From CAXBDP01 sp963974465 (GTDB lineage Bacteria; Bacteroidota; Bacteroidia; Cytophagales; Cyclobacteriaceae), in NCBI GenBank assembly GCA_049340005.1, contig JBMPIY010000012.1: a stretch of 64,000 nt of DNA. The stretch is one strand, 5' to 3'. Position numbers and translations under genes: made by a program. Shown here one piece after another: positions 44,352 through 52,561 of the stretch (position 1 is its first letter; every line of letters starts with the position of its first letter). The notes beneath the pieces are model-generated. The model was not told the DNA's origin. It saw nothing but the letters and a program-made list of their open reading frames with translations, and searched no databases.

Positions 44352-45125
44352 TTAGTGCTTGATGTTTTTTACAAATTGATGAATTGAATCGGCGCTTACA
44401 GCACCCTCGCCCAATAAGCGAATAAAAGCACTACCTACAATCGCACCTTGGGTGTGGCGGGTGGATGCCTCGAAAGTTTCCTTGTTAGATATCCCGAAAC
44501 CCGTCAAAATTGGGTTTTTCAAGCCCATGTTCCCAAGTTTTTTAAAATAGTCTAACTGACTATCTGCAAAACCAGACGTCTTGCCTGTGGTGCTACTTGA
44601 AGATACCATGTACACAAATCCTGTACTTAGTGAATCGATCTTACGAATGCGCTCTTCGGATGTCTCTGGTGTTACCAAAAACACCGACTTAAGTCCATAC
44701 TTCTCATACATGGTCGAGAAATCTTCCTCATATTCATATAGGGGCATGTCTGGCAAAATAAGTCCATCCACACCTACATCCTGGCAGCGCTTACAAAAGG
44801 CCTCAAACCCAAACTGCAAAACGGGATTGATATAACCCATAAGCAAAATAGGAATTGAAACTTCCTCCCGCATATTCTCTAATTGGTCGAAAAGAAGGTT
44901 GAGCTCCATGCCATTCTCTAGAGCTATCTGGTTGCTCTCTTGAATAGTAGGACCATCCGCGATGGGATCTGAAAATGGAATACCTATTTCCACCATATCG
45001 GCACCGGCATCTTCCAACATTTTCAAAATATTGCGGGAGGAATTCAGATCAGGATAGCCTGCAGTAAAAAACACCGAAAGCACCTTTTCATTTGTTCCTT
45101 TAAATAGCTTTTCTATTCTATTCAT
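44352..45125 (-). CDS. trpA: Tryptophan synthase alpha chain
   Basis: A 257-residue alpha subunit converting indole-3-glycerol phosphate to indole. Catalytic Glu46 and Asp57 lie in DMVEIGIPFSDPIADGPT, and GFVYMVSSSSTTG and PILTGFGISN are the phosphate-binding segments. The ATG at 45125 (MNRIEKLF) matches the family start; an in-frame ATG at 45146 would add seven residues and sit three bases after the trpB stop. It has two octamer copies (44864 coding, 45033 template). Confidence 0.95.
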   Translation of the reverse strand: MNRIEKLFKGTNEKVLSVFFTAGYPDLNSSRNILKMLEDAGADMVEIGIPFSDPIADGPTIQESNQIALENGMELNLLFDQLENMREEVSIPILLMGYINPVLQFGFEAFCKRCQDVGVDGLILPDMPLYEYEEDFSTMYEKYGLKSVFLVTPETSEERIRKIDSLSTGFVYMVSSSSTTGKTSGFADSQLDYFKKLGNMGLKNPILTGFGISNKETFEASTRHTQGAIVGSAFIRLLGEGAVSADSIHQFVKNIKH

Positions 45126-45149
45126 TTGATTTAGTTCTACATCCATTTC

Positions 45150-46352
45150 TCAATATTTCCCCCATTTGATATAGGTTTCCAAATCTTTGTCGCCTCTGCC
45201 CGATACGCAAACTACTACCACATCACTCGGCTTCAATTCCATTTTTTCCAAAGCTGCAAAAGCATGCGCCGTCTCGATGGCAGGAATAATTCCTTCCATT
45301 TTGCTCACCAATACACCCGCAAGCATCGCTTCCTCATCAGTAATGGCATAGAACTTAGCTCTGCCACTACTTGCCAAATGCGCATGCAATGGCCCAATAC
45401 CCGGGTAATCCAAACCAGCAGAAATTGAATAAGGCTCAGTCACTTGCCCATCGGCAGTTTGCATCAACAATGTGCGACTTCCATGCAACACTCCCGATTT
45501 CCCCAAAAAGGTAGTCGCAGCAGATTTACCGGAATCCACGCCCATTCCAGCAGCTTCGGCGGCAATCAATTGCACACTTGGCTCATGCAAATAATGGTAA
45601 AAGGCACCTGCTGCATTACTCCCTCCACCAACGCAAGCAATTACATAATCTGGATTTTCATTACCTTCTACAGCAAGCAATTGCTTCCTTGTTTCTTCAC
45701 TAATTACAGACTGGAACCTAGCCACCATATCAGGGTATGGATGAGGCCCAACTACACTGCCAATGATATAATGCGTATCGGTAGGATTATTAATCCAATG
45801 ACGCATTGCCTCGTTTGTGGCATCTTTCAAGGTTTTACTACCGCTATGAACAGGAACAACAGTGGCACCAAGAATTTTCATTCGCTCTACGTTTGGCCTT
45901 TGTCTTTCCGTGTCGTGTGCACCCATATACACGATACATTCCATACCCATAAGTGCGCAGACTGTTGCAGTAGCAACTCCATGCTGTCCGGCACCTGTCT
46001 CGGCGATTATTTTCTGTTTGCCCAGTGCTTTGGCCACCAATATCTGCCCAATGGTGTTATTTACTTTATGCGCTCCTGTATGGCAGAGATCCTCCCGCTT
46101 TAGGTAAATCTTAGCTCCATATTTTTCGGACAATCTATTCGCATAAAACAGTGGAGTCGGTCTGCCAACAAAATCTCTCAATAGCTGCTGAAATTGCTCT
46201 TGAAATTCTGGTCTCTTTATGATTTCCAAATACTGAGTCCTTAACTCCTCAATATTCGGATACAACATTTCAGGTATATATGCACCACCAAAGCTACCGT
46301 AATAGCCTTTTTCATTTACATCAAATTCCTTCACTTCACCTATCGCTCCCAT
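45150..46352 (-). CDS. trpB: Tryptophan synthase beta chain
   Basis: A 400-residue PLP-dependent beta subunit that joins indole and serine to form tryptophan. Signatures: YYGSFGGAYIPEMLYPN, LKREDLCHTGAHKVNNTIGQ with the PLP lysine, ETGAGQHGVATAT, and CVGGGSNAAGAF for phosphate binding. Full length, cytoplasmic. Its start overlaps the end of trpF by 17 bases. An octamer at 46091 lies in the KREDL segment on the coding strand. Confidence 0.96.
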   Translation of the reverse strand: MGAIGEVKEFDVNEKGYYGSFGGAYIPEMLYPNIEELRTQYLEIIKRPEFQEQFQQLLRDFVGRPTPLFYANRLSEKYGAKIYLKREDLCHTGAHKVNNTIGQILVAKALGKQKIIAETGAGQHGVATATVCALMGMECIVYMGAHDTERQRPNVERMKILGATVVPVHSGSKTLKDATNEAMRHWINNPTDTHYIIGSVVGPHPYPDMVARFQSVISEETRKQLLAVEGNENPDYVIACVGGGSNAAGAFYHYLHEPSVQLIAAEAAGMGVDSGKSAATTFLGKSGVLHGSRTLLMQTADGQVTEPYSISAGLDYPGIGPLHAHLASSGRAKFYAITDEEAMLAGVLVSKMEGIIPAIETAHAFAALEKMELKPSDVVVVCVSGRGDKDLETYIKWGKY

Positions 46353-46995
46353 TGATATTTTGATTATTTATAGCTTGTAAAAAATTCGTTAGTAACTCTG
46401 CTTTCTTTTTTGCCGGCCTATATTCAAATCGGCTATTTAAGTCAATTCCTGCAAAAGCGGGATGGTTAAACTCTAAAACTTTTTGAGCATCTTCGGGGCC
46501 AATTCCACCGCTCAATAGAAAAGGCGTATTTCCTTGATAATTATCCAATAACGACCAATCGAATTGAAATCCATTTCCGCCAGGTAACTTTCCACTTGTG
46601 TCAAAAAGAAAGTAATCGACCAATCCCTCATAAGGCAACAAAGAGTCCCAGTTAAAATCCGGAGTTGGTGAAAAAACCTTTATCAATAATAAGCCGGCCT
46701 CTTTTAAGATTTCACATTCATAGGGAGAATACTTACCATGTAACTGAATGTAATGCAGTCTCCATTTTTGAGCCTCTTCTATTATTTGAAAAGGAGATTG
46801 ATCTACAAACACACCCACTCGCTTTATTCTTCCTGGCCATTTAGCTAGTAATTCCTCCCGCTCTGATTCAGGCACCCAACGCGGTGAAAGCGGGTGGAAA
46901 ATCAAGCCCATCCAATTAATCTTTAGTCCTCGCAATTCCTCAATATTATCCGGGAATCGCATTCCACACACTTTAATTTTTAACGTCTTTTTCAA
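46336..46995 (-). CDS. trpF: Phosphoribosylanthranilate isomerase
   Basis: A 219-residue (beta/alpha)8 isomerase for the third step of tryptophan synthesis. The opening KIKVCGMRFPDNI carries the catalytic Cys, VGVFVDQSPF and IQLHGKYSPYEC follow, and FLLSGGIGPEDAQ plus GIDLNSRFEYRPAKKK close the phosphate site with its Asp. It overlaps trpB by 17 bases and follows trpC by four. An octamer copy at 46854 (coding) lies in the SEREELL region. Confidence 0.94.
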   Translation of the reverse strand: MKKTLKIKVCGMRFPDNIEELRGLKINWMGLIFHPLSPRWVPESEREELLAKWPGRIKRVGVFVDQSPFQIIEEAQKWRLHYIQLHGKYSPYECEILKEAGLLLIKVFSPTPDFNWDSLLPYEGLVDYFLFDTSGKLPGGNGFQFDWSLLDNYQGNTPFLLSGGIGPEDAQKVLEFNHPAFAGIDLNSRFEYRPAKKKAELLTNFLQAINNQNINGSDR

Positions 46996-46999
46996 GGCC

Positions 47000-47806
47000 T
47001 CAAGATTTTAACTTTTCGATTCTCTTAATGTCTTCAATAAATTCTTTACAAGCGATTTCTGGTCTGCTATGCGTCATAAAGTTCTCGCCTATTAGGAAAC
47101 CTTTGAAACCTGCTTTTTTGAGAAAACTAATATCTGTGACAGTTCTAATTCCACTCTCACTTACAGCAACAAATTCTGAAGGTATATGTGGTAGAATATC
47201 TATTGAATTTTGCAAACTCACTTCGAAGGTTTTCAGATTGCGATTGTTTACGCCTATCACATCAATATTCGGATTTATACTCCGCTCAAGTTCTTCTACG
47301 CTGTGTACTTCTAATAGCACTTCCATACCTAGACTTTTAGCCAAAATAGCTAGCCTGTTAATCTCATCCGGAGAAAGCACCGCAGCAATTAATAATATCA
47401 CATCGGCACCTATACTCTTGGCTTCAATCACCTGATACTCATCGATCATAAAATCCTTGCGAAGGATTGGGCAAAAATTGAATTTCCTGGCCATCGTTAG
47501 GTCTTCATTTTTGCCACCAAAAAACTCTTTATCTGTAAGTATAGACAATGCCGAAGCGCCTGCTTGCATATAACCAATGGAGGTACGCTCCACCGAAACG
47601 TATGGATTAATATCTCCCTTACTAGGCGATTTGCGCTTGATTTCAGCTATAATACCCGATTTATCCTCCCGCAAAAGATACTTCTTGAGCGATACGGGCT
47701 TGCCACCGAAATAAGTGCTTTTCTCCAACAATGCAGTCGGAAATAATTCCTTCCGCTCATCTACTTCTTTTCTTTTATAATCGACAATTTTTTGAAGTAT
47801 ATCCAT
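47000..47806 (-). CDS. trpC: Indole-3-glycerol-phosphate synthase
   Basis: A 268-residue synthase for the fourth step of tryptophan synthesis. IIAEIKRKSPSKGDINPYVS is the substrate-binding signature with catalytic Lys. ALSILTDKEFFGG, LRKDFMIDEYQVIEAKSIGADVILLI, NNRNLKTFEV and SESGIRT follow in order. The ATG at 47806 is the family start; its first bases lie just upstream of the trpD stop region, so the genes touch or overlap. Octamer at 47665 (coding). Confidence 0.95.
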   Translation of the reverse strand: MDILQKIVDYKRKEVDERKELFPTALLEKSTYFGGKPVSLKKYLLREDKSGIIAEIKRKSPSKGDINPYVSVERTSIGYMQAGASALSILTDKEFFGGKNEDLTMARKFNFCPILRKDFMIDEYQVIEAKSIGADVILLIAAVLSPDEINRLAILAKSLGMEVLLEVHSVEELERSINPNIDVIGVNNRNLKTFEVSLQNSIDILPHIPSEFVAVSESGIRTVTDISFLKKAGFKGFLIGENFMTHSRPEIACKEFIEDIKRIEKLKS

Positions 47807-47807
47807 T

Positions 47808-48821
47808 TTATCCAACAGCAACCTGTGTTTTATTAGGTGAAATTAATTTTTTGAATGATTGAAATGCTGCACCAGATTGCAGCGATTCTTTGGCCATTTC
47901 TAGCCCTTCGTTTAGTGATTTTGCAAATCCGGAAGCAAATAAAGCCAAGGCTGCATTCGCCAATACTACAGATTGCTGCTCGGCCGTGGCTTTGTTTTGC
48001 AGCACATTCAGAAATATCTCTGCATTGCCTTCTACAGTTTCGCCACCTCTCAATGTAATTGCTTGCAAAGGCTTGCTTCCAATTTTGTTAGGCTCCAGCA
48101 GAGATTCGCCTTGACGGGTGATAAACTTAAAAGGACCTGTAAGCGAGATTTCATCGTAGCCATCCAAGCTATGAACGATGCCATATTTTCCTTCGCCTTG
48201 CTGATACAAATACCCATACAATCGCGCCAACTCTAAGCTAAAGACTCCCACTAGTTGCCTTTTGGGAAAGGATGGGTTTACCATTGGGCCAATCATATTA
48301 AAAAAGGTTTTTACAGCTAATTCTTTACGGATAGGTGCCACATGCTTCATTGCCGGATGGAACATTGGCGCATGGAGAAAGCAAATTCCAGATCGCTCTA
48401 TTTCGTTTTGCAACCGAGCTTGATCAGCTGTAAACTCATAGCCCAAATGCGCCAAAAGATTGGATGAACCGCAGATAGATGAAACGCCATTATTACCATG
48501 CTTCGCTACTTTCTGTCCAGCTCCAGCCACCACAAATGAGGCCGTAGTTGAAATATTGAAAGTATCCTTGCCATCACCACCCGTACCACACAAATCCATC
48601 GCATCGTAACCTTCCAAATCTACACGAATGCACAAATCCAGCATTGCATCACGGAATCCAGCCAATTCCTCTACAGTCACGCTGCGCATGATATACACTG
48701 TCATAAATGCGGCAACTTGACTGTTATTATATTTTCCAGTAGCCATATTGGTCACCACCTCTTTGGCTTGAGCTCGGTCGAGGGTTTTATATTCAAATAA
48801 CTGATTGAGTATTTGCTTCAT
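47808..48821 (-). CDS. trpD: Anthranilate phosphoribosyltransferase
   Basis: A 337-residue enzyme adding phosphoribose from PRPP to anthranilate. The PRPP site CGTGGDGKDTFNISTTASFVVAGAG is complete, and KHGNNGVSSICGSSNLLAHLGY, HPAMKHVAPIRKELAVKTFFNMIGPMVNP follow as in characterised TrpD. It is separate from trpG here (not fused). One base separates it from trpG and one from the trpC start, so the genes are tightly packed. Confidence 0.95.
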   Translation of the reverse strand: MKQILNQLFEYKTLDRAQAKEVVTNMATGKYNNSQVAAFMTVYIMRSVTVEELAGFRDAMLDLCIRVDLEGYDAMDLCGTGGDGKDTFNISTTASFVVAGAGQKVAKHGNNGVSSICGSSNLLAHLGYEFTADQARLQNEIERSGICFLHAPMFHPAMKHVAPIRKELAVKTFFNMIGPMVNPSFPKRQLVGVFSLELARLYGYLYQQGEGKYGIVHSLDGYDEISLTGPFKFITRQGESLLEPNKIGSKPLQAITLRGGETVEGNAEIFLNVLQNKATAEQQSVVLANAALALFASGFAKSLNEGLEMAKESLQSGAAFQSFKKLISPNKTQVAVG

Positions 48822-48822
48822 A

Positions 48823-49398
48823 TTATTCGGTTGTTAACCAATTTTTGATCATTTCTATTCCATGCTCGGTCATAATAGATTCCGGATGAAATTGAACTCC
48901 GGATATTTTGAGGTTTTTATGACGAAGAGCCATTATTTGTCCACGCTGGTCTAAAGCTGTTACTTCCAATTCAGCAGGAAGTTTATCAGGCGATACCGAC
49001 CACGAATGATATCTGCAAGCCATAAAATTTGGCGGGAGGTTTGTAAACAAACGATCATCAGTCGCTGTCACCGAAATAGTTTCTGCTACACCATGCAGCA
49101 CTTCATCCATATTGTAAATTTCACCACCAAATGCCTCCGCAATTGCCTGATGACCTAAACAAACCCCTAAAATATCCGTGCTCGCAGCATAGGTTTTAAT
49201 CACATCCAAGAGGATTCCTGCCTCAGACGGAATGCCAGGTCCAGGTGAAAGGAGAATCTTATCATATTTAGCAATGTCTTCTAGTGCGATTTGATCATTT
49301 CTATAAATGTCCATTTGTGCGCCATAGCCAAGCTGCCTAATGATATGCACCAAATTGTAGGTGAATGAATCGTAGTTGTCAAATACTAGTATCTTCAT
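48823..49398 (-). CDS. trpG: Anthranilate synthase, glutamine amidotransferase subunit
   Basis: A 191-residue class I glutamine amidotransferase. The catalytic Cys lies in GVCLGHQAIAEAFGG, and HPESI carries the His-Glu pair. KILVFDNYDSFTYNLVHIIRQLG and LLSPGPGIPSEAG are typical of TrpG/PabA. It supplies ammonia to TrpE; in some bacteria it also serves PabB. It follows trpE by three bases. An octamer copy (49032) is in template orientation. Confidence 0.94.
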   Translation of the reverse strand: MKILVFDNYDSFTYNLVHIIRQLGYGAQMDIYRNDQIALEDIAKYDKILLSPGPGIPSEAGILLDVIKTYAASTDILGVCLGHQAIAEAFGGEIYNMDEVLHGVAETISVTATDDRLFTNLPPNFMACRYHSWSVSPDKLPAELEVTALDQRGQIMALRHKNLKISGVQFHPESIMTEHGIEMIKNWLTTE

Positions 49399-49401
49399 GG
49401 C

Positions 49402-50832
49402 TTAGCTATTGTTCCTGTTTGCTTCTTTGATGGCCTGCTTCAATGCTGCCAATTTGTTGTAAACTTCCTGCACTTCGCTGTCTGGATCTGATTTAGCCAC
49501 TACACCTGCTCCAGCTTGGCAATACAGATTATTATCTTTACTCAAAAAAGAGCGGATCATAATTGCTTGATTTATCGAACCATCGAAACCAATCATACCG
49601 ATGGCACCACCATAATAGCCACGGCGGGAGGTTTCGTATTGATCAATAAGTGTCATGGCCATGTGCTTAGGAGCTCCCGACAAAGTGCCAGCGGGAAATG
49701 TATCAGCCATCAATTGTACTGATGAAGCATTTGCTTGAAGTTTACCACTTACTTTAGAAACTAGGTGAATTACATGGGAGTAATATTGAATTTCGCGGAA
49801 AGTTTCTACCGTCACTTCCTCGCTATGTCTGCTCAAATCGTTTCGAGCCAAATCTACCAACATGACATGTTCTGAATTTTCTTTAGGGTCAGACAATAAT
49901 TTGCGAGCTAATTCTGCATCTGCTTCATCATTGCCTGTTCGGCGGAATGTCCCAGCAATAGGGAAAATACTCGCTTTGCCATTTTGCACGACTATTTGAG
50001 CTTCAGGCGACGAGCCAAATATTTTGAATGATCCATAATCGAAGTAAAATAAATACGGAGAAGGATTTAATGAACGCAGACTCCTATAAACGTTAAATTC
50101 ATCACCCTCAAAAGCGGTTTGAAATCTTCGAGAAAGCACAATTTGAAAGACATCCCCCCGCTTACAATGTGAAATTCCCTTTTCCACAATCTCCCTGTAT
50201 TCCTTATCTGTATAGTTAGATTGCTCTTCTCCTACAGCTTCAAATGCGTAGTCAGGCACATTTTTATTATCAATCAGACTGATAACTTCTTCTAATTTCC
50301 CTTCTTCAAAATTTCCATCCACAGCATTTTCCAAAATATGCAAACGGTTGCGAAAGTGATCTAAGGCAATAATGAATCTGAAAATTCTATAGTCTGCCAA
50401 AGGAATATCAGCAACACCTTTCTTTTCCTTATTCATAGAAAGGTTTTCCATGAATTCCACTGCTTCATAAGAGGTAAAGCCAAATAGTCCATTTATTAGC
50501 CCTTTCTCAAATTTCTTCTCCGCATCAAACTGATCTTTAAAACTTTGTAACGCTTTAGCATAAGTTGGCGTGCCAGAGTTTAGGCTCGTTTTGGATGAAG
50601 TACCATCTGGAAAACTCTGCACTAGTGTACCATCAGCTTCAAGAATAAAAGATGCGATTGGATCGAAACATAGGTAGGAAAAGCTATTTTCTTGACCGTG
50701 ATAATCAGAGCTTTCTAGCAACATGCAATGGCTAAAACGATCGCGAAGCTTTAAGTATAAGCTTACTGGCGTTACCGTATCAGCTAGTTTAGTAATCTCC
50801 TTTGTTTGTATTTTATAATACATTTTATCCAT
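49402..50832 (-). CDS. trpE: Anthranilate synthase component I
   Basis: A 476-residue chorismate-using enzyme, the first of the tryptophan branch. The N-terminal LLESSDYHGQENSFSYLCFDP region is the feedback-site area (ESS motif), and the C-terminal half has the conserved SRRFQTAF, GSSPEAQI, PIAGTFRRTGNDEADAELARKLLSDPKENSEHVMLVDLARND and FPAGTLSGAPK. The start is taken at ATG 50832; 50823 (MYYKIQ) and 50871 are alternatives. It is the first structural gene after the attenuator. Octamer copy at 49624 (template). Confidence 0.94.
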   Translation of the reverse strand: MDKMYYKIQTKEITKLADTVTPVSLYLKLRDRFSHCMLLESSDYHGQENSFSYLCFDPIASFILEADGTLVQSFPDGTSSKTSLNSGTPTYAKALQSFKDQFDAEKKFEKGLINGLFGFTSYEAVEFMENLSMNKEKKGVADIPLADYRIFRFIIALDHFRNRLHILENAVDGNFEEGKLEEVISLIDNKNVPDYAFEAVGEEQSNYTDKEYREIVEKGISHCKRGDVFQIVLSRRFQTAFEGDEFNVYRSLRSLNPSPYLFYFDYGSFKIFGSSPEAQIVVQNGKASIFPIAGTFRRTGNDEADAELARKLLSDPKENSEHVMLVDLARNDLSRHSEEVTVETFREIQYYSHVIHLVSKVSGKLQANASSVQLMADTFPAGTLSGAPKHMAMTLIDQYETSRRGYYGGAIGMIGFDGSINQAIMIRSFLSKDNNLYCQAGAGVVAKSDPDSEVQEVYNKLAALKQAIKEANRNNS

Positions 50833-50901
50833 CTTAAATGAGCTTAATCTTTTGATAAGCTTTATGTTCAAATTATAAAATCTTAATTGGCATTAAACGA
50901 A

Positions 50902-50968
50902 AAAAGCCCACGTGAACCGCGGGCTTTTATCTGATATGGTTTTAACACATAAGTCCTGTTCACGCTTC
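50902..50968 (-). promoter_or_regulatory. trp operon attenuator (terminator and antiterminator)
   Basis: Read on the minus strand, AAAAGCCC-GCGGTTCACGT-GGGCTTTTTT is a Rho-independent terminator (50902-50928). Its loop and 5' arm contain GTTCACG, which is complementary to GCGTGAAC at the leader stop codon (about 50959-50966). The alternative pairing would break the terminator. A ribosome stalled at the three Trp codons would leave the antiterminator free; fast translation would cover it and allow termination. The pairings are visible; the mechanism is inferred from classical trp attenuation. Confidence 0.82.
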
Positions 50969-51016
50969 CGAAAAAGAATCGTGCCACCACCATGCGTTAT
51001 TTGTATTTCTAAACAT
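50960..51016 (-). CDS. trpL: trp leader peptide
   Basis: An 18-residue open frame reads MFRNTNNAWWWHDSFSEA and stops with TGA. Three consecutive Trp codons (TGG TGG TGG) in a short leader before trpE are the hallmark of tryptophan attenuation. The stop codon overlaps the antiterminator arm GCGTGAAC. The -7 promoter element ends only six bases before the ATG, so the transcript probably starts at or within a base or two of the start codon (leaderless or nearly so). A longer frame (MVVARFFF...) overlaps it in another frame but lacks this logic. Confidence 0.85.
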   Translation of the reverse strand: MFRNTNNAWWWHDSFSEA

Positions 51017-51021
51017 TAGGC

Positions 51022-51054
51022 CAAATTTAAGTGAAGGAATTTGGTTTGCCCAAA
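51022..51054 (-). promoter_or_regulatory. trp operon promoter, Bacteroidota type
   Basis: On the minus strand TTG (complement of 51051-51053), 21 bases, then TAAATTTG (complement of 51022-51029) match the TTG-N(17-23)-TAnnTTTG consensus. The expected start falls around 51016-51018, at the leader ATG. The match is to spacing and both elements. Confidence 0.7.
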
Positions 51055-51190
51055 CCTTCTGACAAAATTTTCTGAATTATTTTTATCGAGCTTAAAAATT
51101 CTCTGTTGTCAGTTGAATTTTCATTTCCAATTAAACTTTGGCTTGCTTACCTTTGTTCAGTAATTATTAAGGAAATTAAATCTTACCGAT

Positions 51191-51322
51191 ATGCTAGATG
51201 CACCAATAGCTCCAGGAGCAAATTTATTTATTTGGATCGTTTTAATCATAGTGGGCCTAGTTCATTGGATTATCATAGCTGACACTTACGGCAAAAAGAA
51301 GAAAAAAGAAAAATCGCATTAA
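51191..51322 (+). CDS. Small single-helix membrane protein
   Basis: A 43-residue frame, MLDAPIAPGANLFIWIVLII then VGLVHWIIIADTYG and a lysine-rich tail (KKKKKEKSH). One clear hydrophobic helix is followed by a positive cytoplasmic tail, the profile of real small membrane proteins. It is bracketed by a promoter-like TACCTTTG at 51148 and a strong terminator at 51352, supporting expression as its own transcript. No family known to me; function unknown. Confidence 0.65.
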   Translation: MLDAPIAPGANLFIWIVLIIVGLVHWIIIADTYGKKKKKEKSH

Positions 51323-51349
51323 GCCGATTTCAAACGAATACAAAAAGCC

Positions 51350-51380
51350 TTCGGAATAATTTCTGAAGGCTTTTTTATTT
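51350..51380 (+). terminator. Terminator after the 43-residue membrane protein
   Basis: AAAAAGCCTTC and GAAGGCTTTTTT form a stem around GGAATAATTTCT, followed by a T-run. It is 28 bases after the small gene's stop. Confidence 0.85.
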
Positions 51381-51404
51381 GCTTCTTGTCCTAGGTGATA
51401 TAAA

Positions 51405-51805
51405 TTGGATCCAGAAAAGGTGGTAGTAAATCTTGAACCTATAATCTCTAAAGCTGTAGAAACCGATACGGTAAGAGTAAATATTGCTAAATCAAAGATT
51501 GACTGGGTGGCCGCTGAAATGCGAGGAATGATAAGAAGAACTGGAAAATATCTTTCAAGGATGGCTTTCTACTGATAGCTGACAAGGAAATAATTGATGG
51601 TAGGTTTAAAGTAGATATGGAAACAATGGAAGTAACAGATATTCCTCTTTATGAAAGAATTGCTCATGAAAATCTGATAGATCATTTAAAGAGTGATTAT
51701 TTCTTTAATATAGCTCTTTTACCAGAATCGATTTTAGTAATTACAAATGGTGAAAAACCAGATTTTTTACGAGAAAAAGTATCTGACAACCGATTTCTAA
51801 AATAG
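51405..51805 (+). pseudogene. YceI-like protein gene with a one-base frameshift
   Basis: Two frames join into one YceI-like (lipocalin-type) sequence. Frame one reads SKIDWVAAEMRGMIRRTGK up to the A-run at 51545-51548. The other frame then continues SFKDGFLLIADKEIIDGRF, KVDMETMEVTDIPLYERI and LIDHLKSDYFFNIALLPES. Restoring one A gives GKISFKDG, the expected junction. In YceI proteins the following IVGGxFxVDMxT..HLxSxDFF..E pattern is conserved. There is no clear start codon or signal peptide (only a TTG at 51405), and the C-terminal strands are missing. It is therefore a decayed gene. Confidence 0.65.
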
Positions 51806-51939
51806 AAAAATATTGTAATGAAATATATTTAATGAATTGTTTCCTATTGATAGTCATCAAATTGAATCAAAACTTCTAGTCCTATTAAGTATCTAAATGG
51901 AATTATAATTGTGATGGATTCTTTTTCAAAAGATCAAAA

Positions 51940-51972
51940 AAAAACCTAGCTGAAAATCAACCAGGTTTTGAA
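51940..51972 (-). terminator. Terminator of the minus-strand hypothetical gene
   Basis: Read on minus, AAAACCTGGTTG and CAGCTAGGTTTT form an imperfect stem around ATTTT, followed by TTTTT. It is 21 bases after the stop of the gene at 51993. Confidence 0.75.
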
Positions 51973-51992
51973 ATCATATATGATAGAAAGTA

Positions 51993-52406
51993 TTATTTTG
52001 TTTCTTCTTGTTTCCAAGCGACAATCCTTTCGGTATTGCCAATATTTAAGAATACACGCAAAGGCTTAGGAGCGATAACCATGCGAACAGCTTTGTTTGG
52101 AAAGTCGTCAGCTTCTACCAATACTCCTTCAGTTACCGCGCAATTCCACCCGCCATCTATCTCCACATACCTATTAGCTAAGTAAGCGATTGGGCTTAGT
52201 ACATCCGTATCTGGGCAATATTCATCATGTACGATAGAGAGAATTTCCTCTAAATAAGAACCATACTCATCTACCAAGTCATCCTCCAATTCATGTAATT
52301 CCTCTTCCAAGTCATCATACGTTTCGTCATTATAATCCGTCTCAGCAAGAGCATTTTTCTTTCTTACAATATTATCAAGTGCTTCTTCTAGTTTCTGTAA
52401 ATCCAT
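51993..52406 (-). CDS. Hypothetical acidic protein
   Basis: A 137-residue cytoplasmic protein. An acidic coiled N-terminal half (ETDYNDETYDDLEEELHELEDDLVDEYG, about 22-49) is followed by a compact C-terminal half with DVLSPIAYLANRYVEIDGGW, VEADDFPNKAVRMVIAPKPLRVFLNIG. No recognised domain, but the composition and clean start at 52406 suggest a real gene. It is divergent from hppD over 155 bases. Function unknown. Confidence 0.72.
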   Translation of the reverse strand: MDLQKLEEALDNIVRKKNALAETDYNDETYDDLEEELHELEDDLVDEYGSYLEEILSIVHDEYCPDTDVLSPIAYLANRYVEIDGGWNCAVTEGVLVEADDFPNKAVRMVIAPKPLRVFLNIGNTERIVAWKQEETK

Positions 52407-52561
52407 ATTGGTATTACTATCTGGGTTTATTTGCTACAAAACTCACAAGCCTTTTGGTAACTTCCAAAATTAAGGGCTCTTTTTGCTCCTTAGTCCGTCA
52501 AATAATCAGTAAATTGCTTCAAAACAGTTCAAATACACCAAAACCTGAAATAAGAAAAACT

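Noticed and set aside
45444..46103. 219-codon open frame on the plus strand inside trpB
   Set aside because: It is the antisense shadow of the well-supported trpB gene.
50883..50993. Overlapping frame MVVARFFF... in the trp leader as a Phe-type leader peptide
   Set aside because: Three Phe codons are present, but the overlapping frame with WWW has the correct stop position relative to the antiterminator and fits the trp operon.
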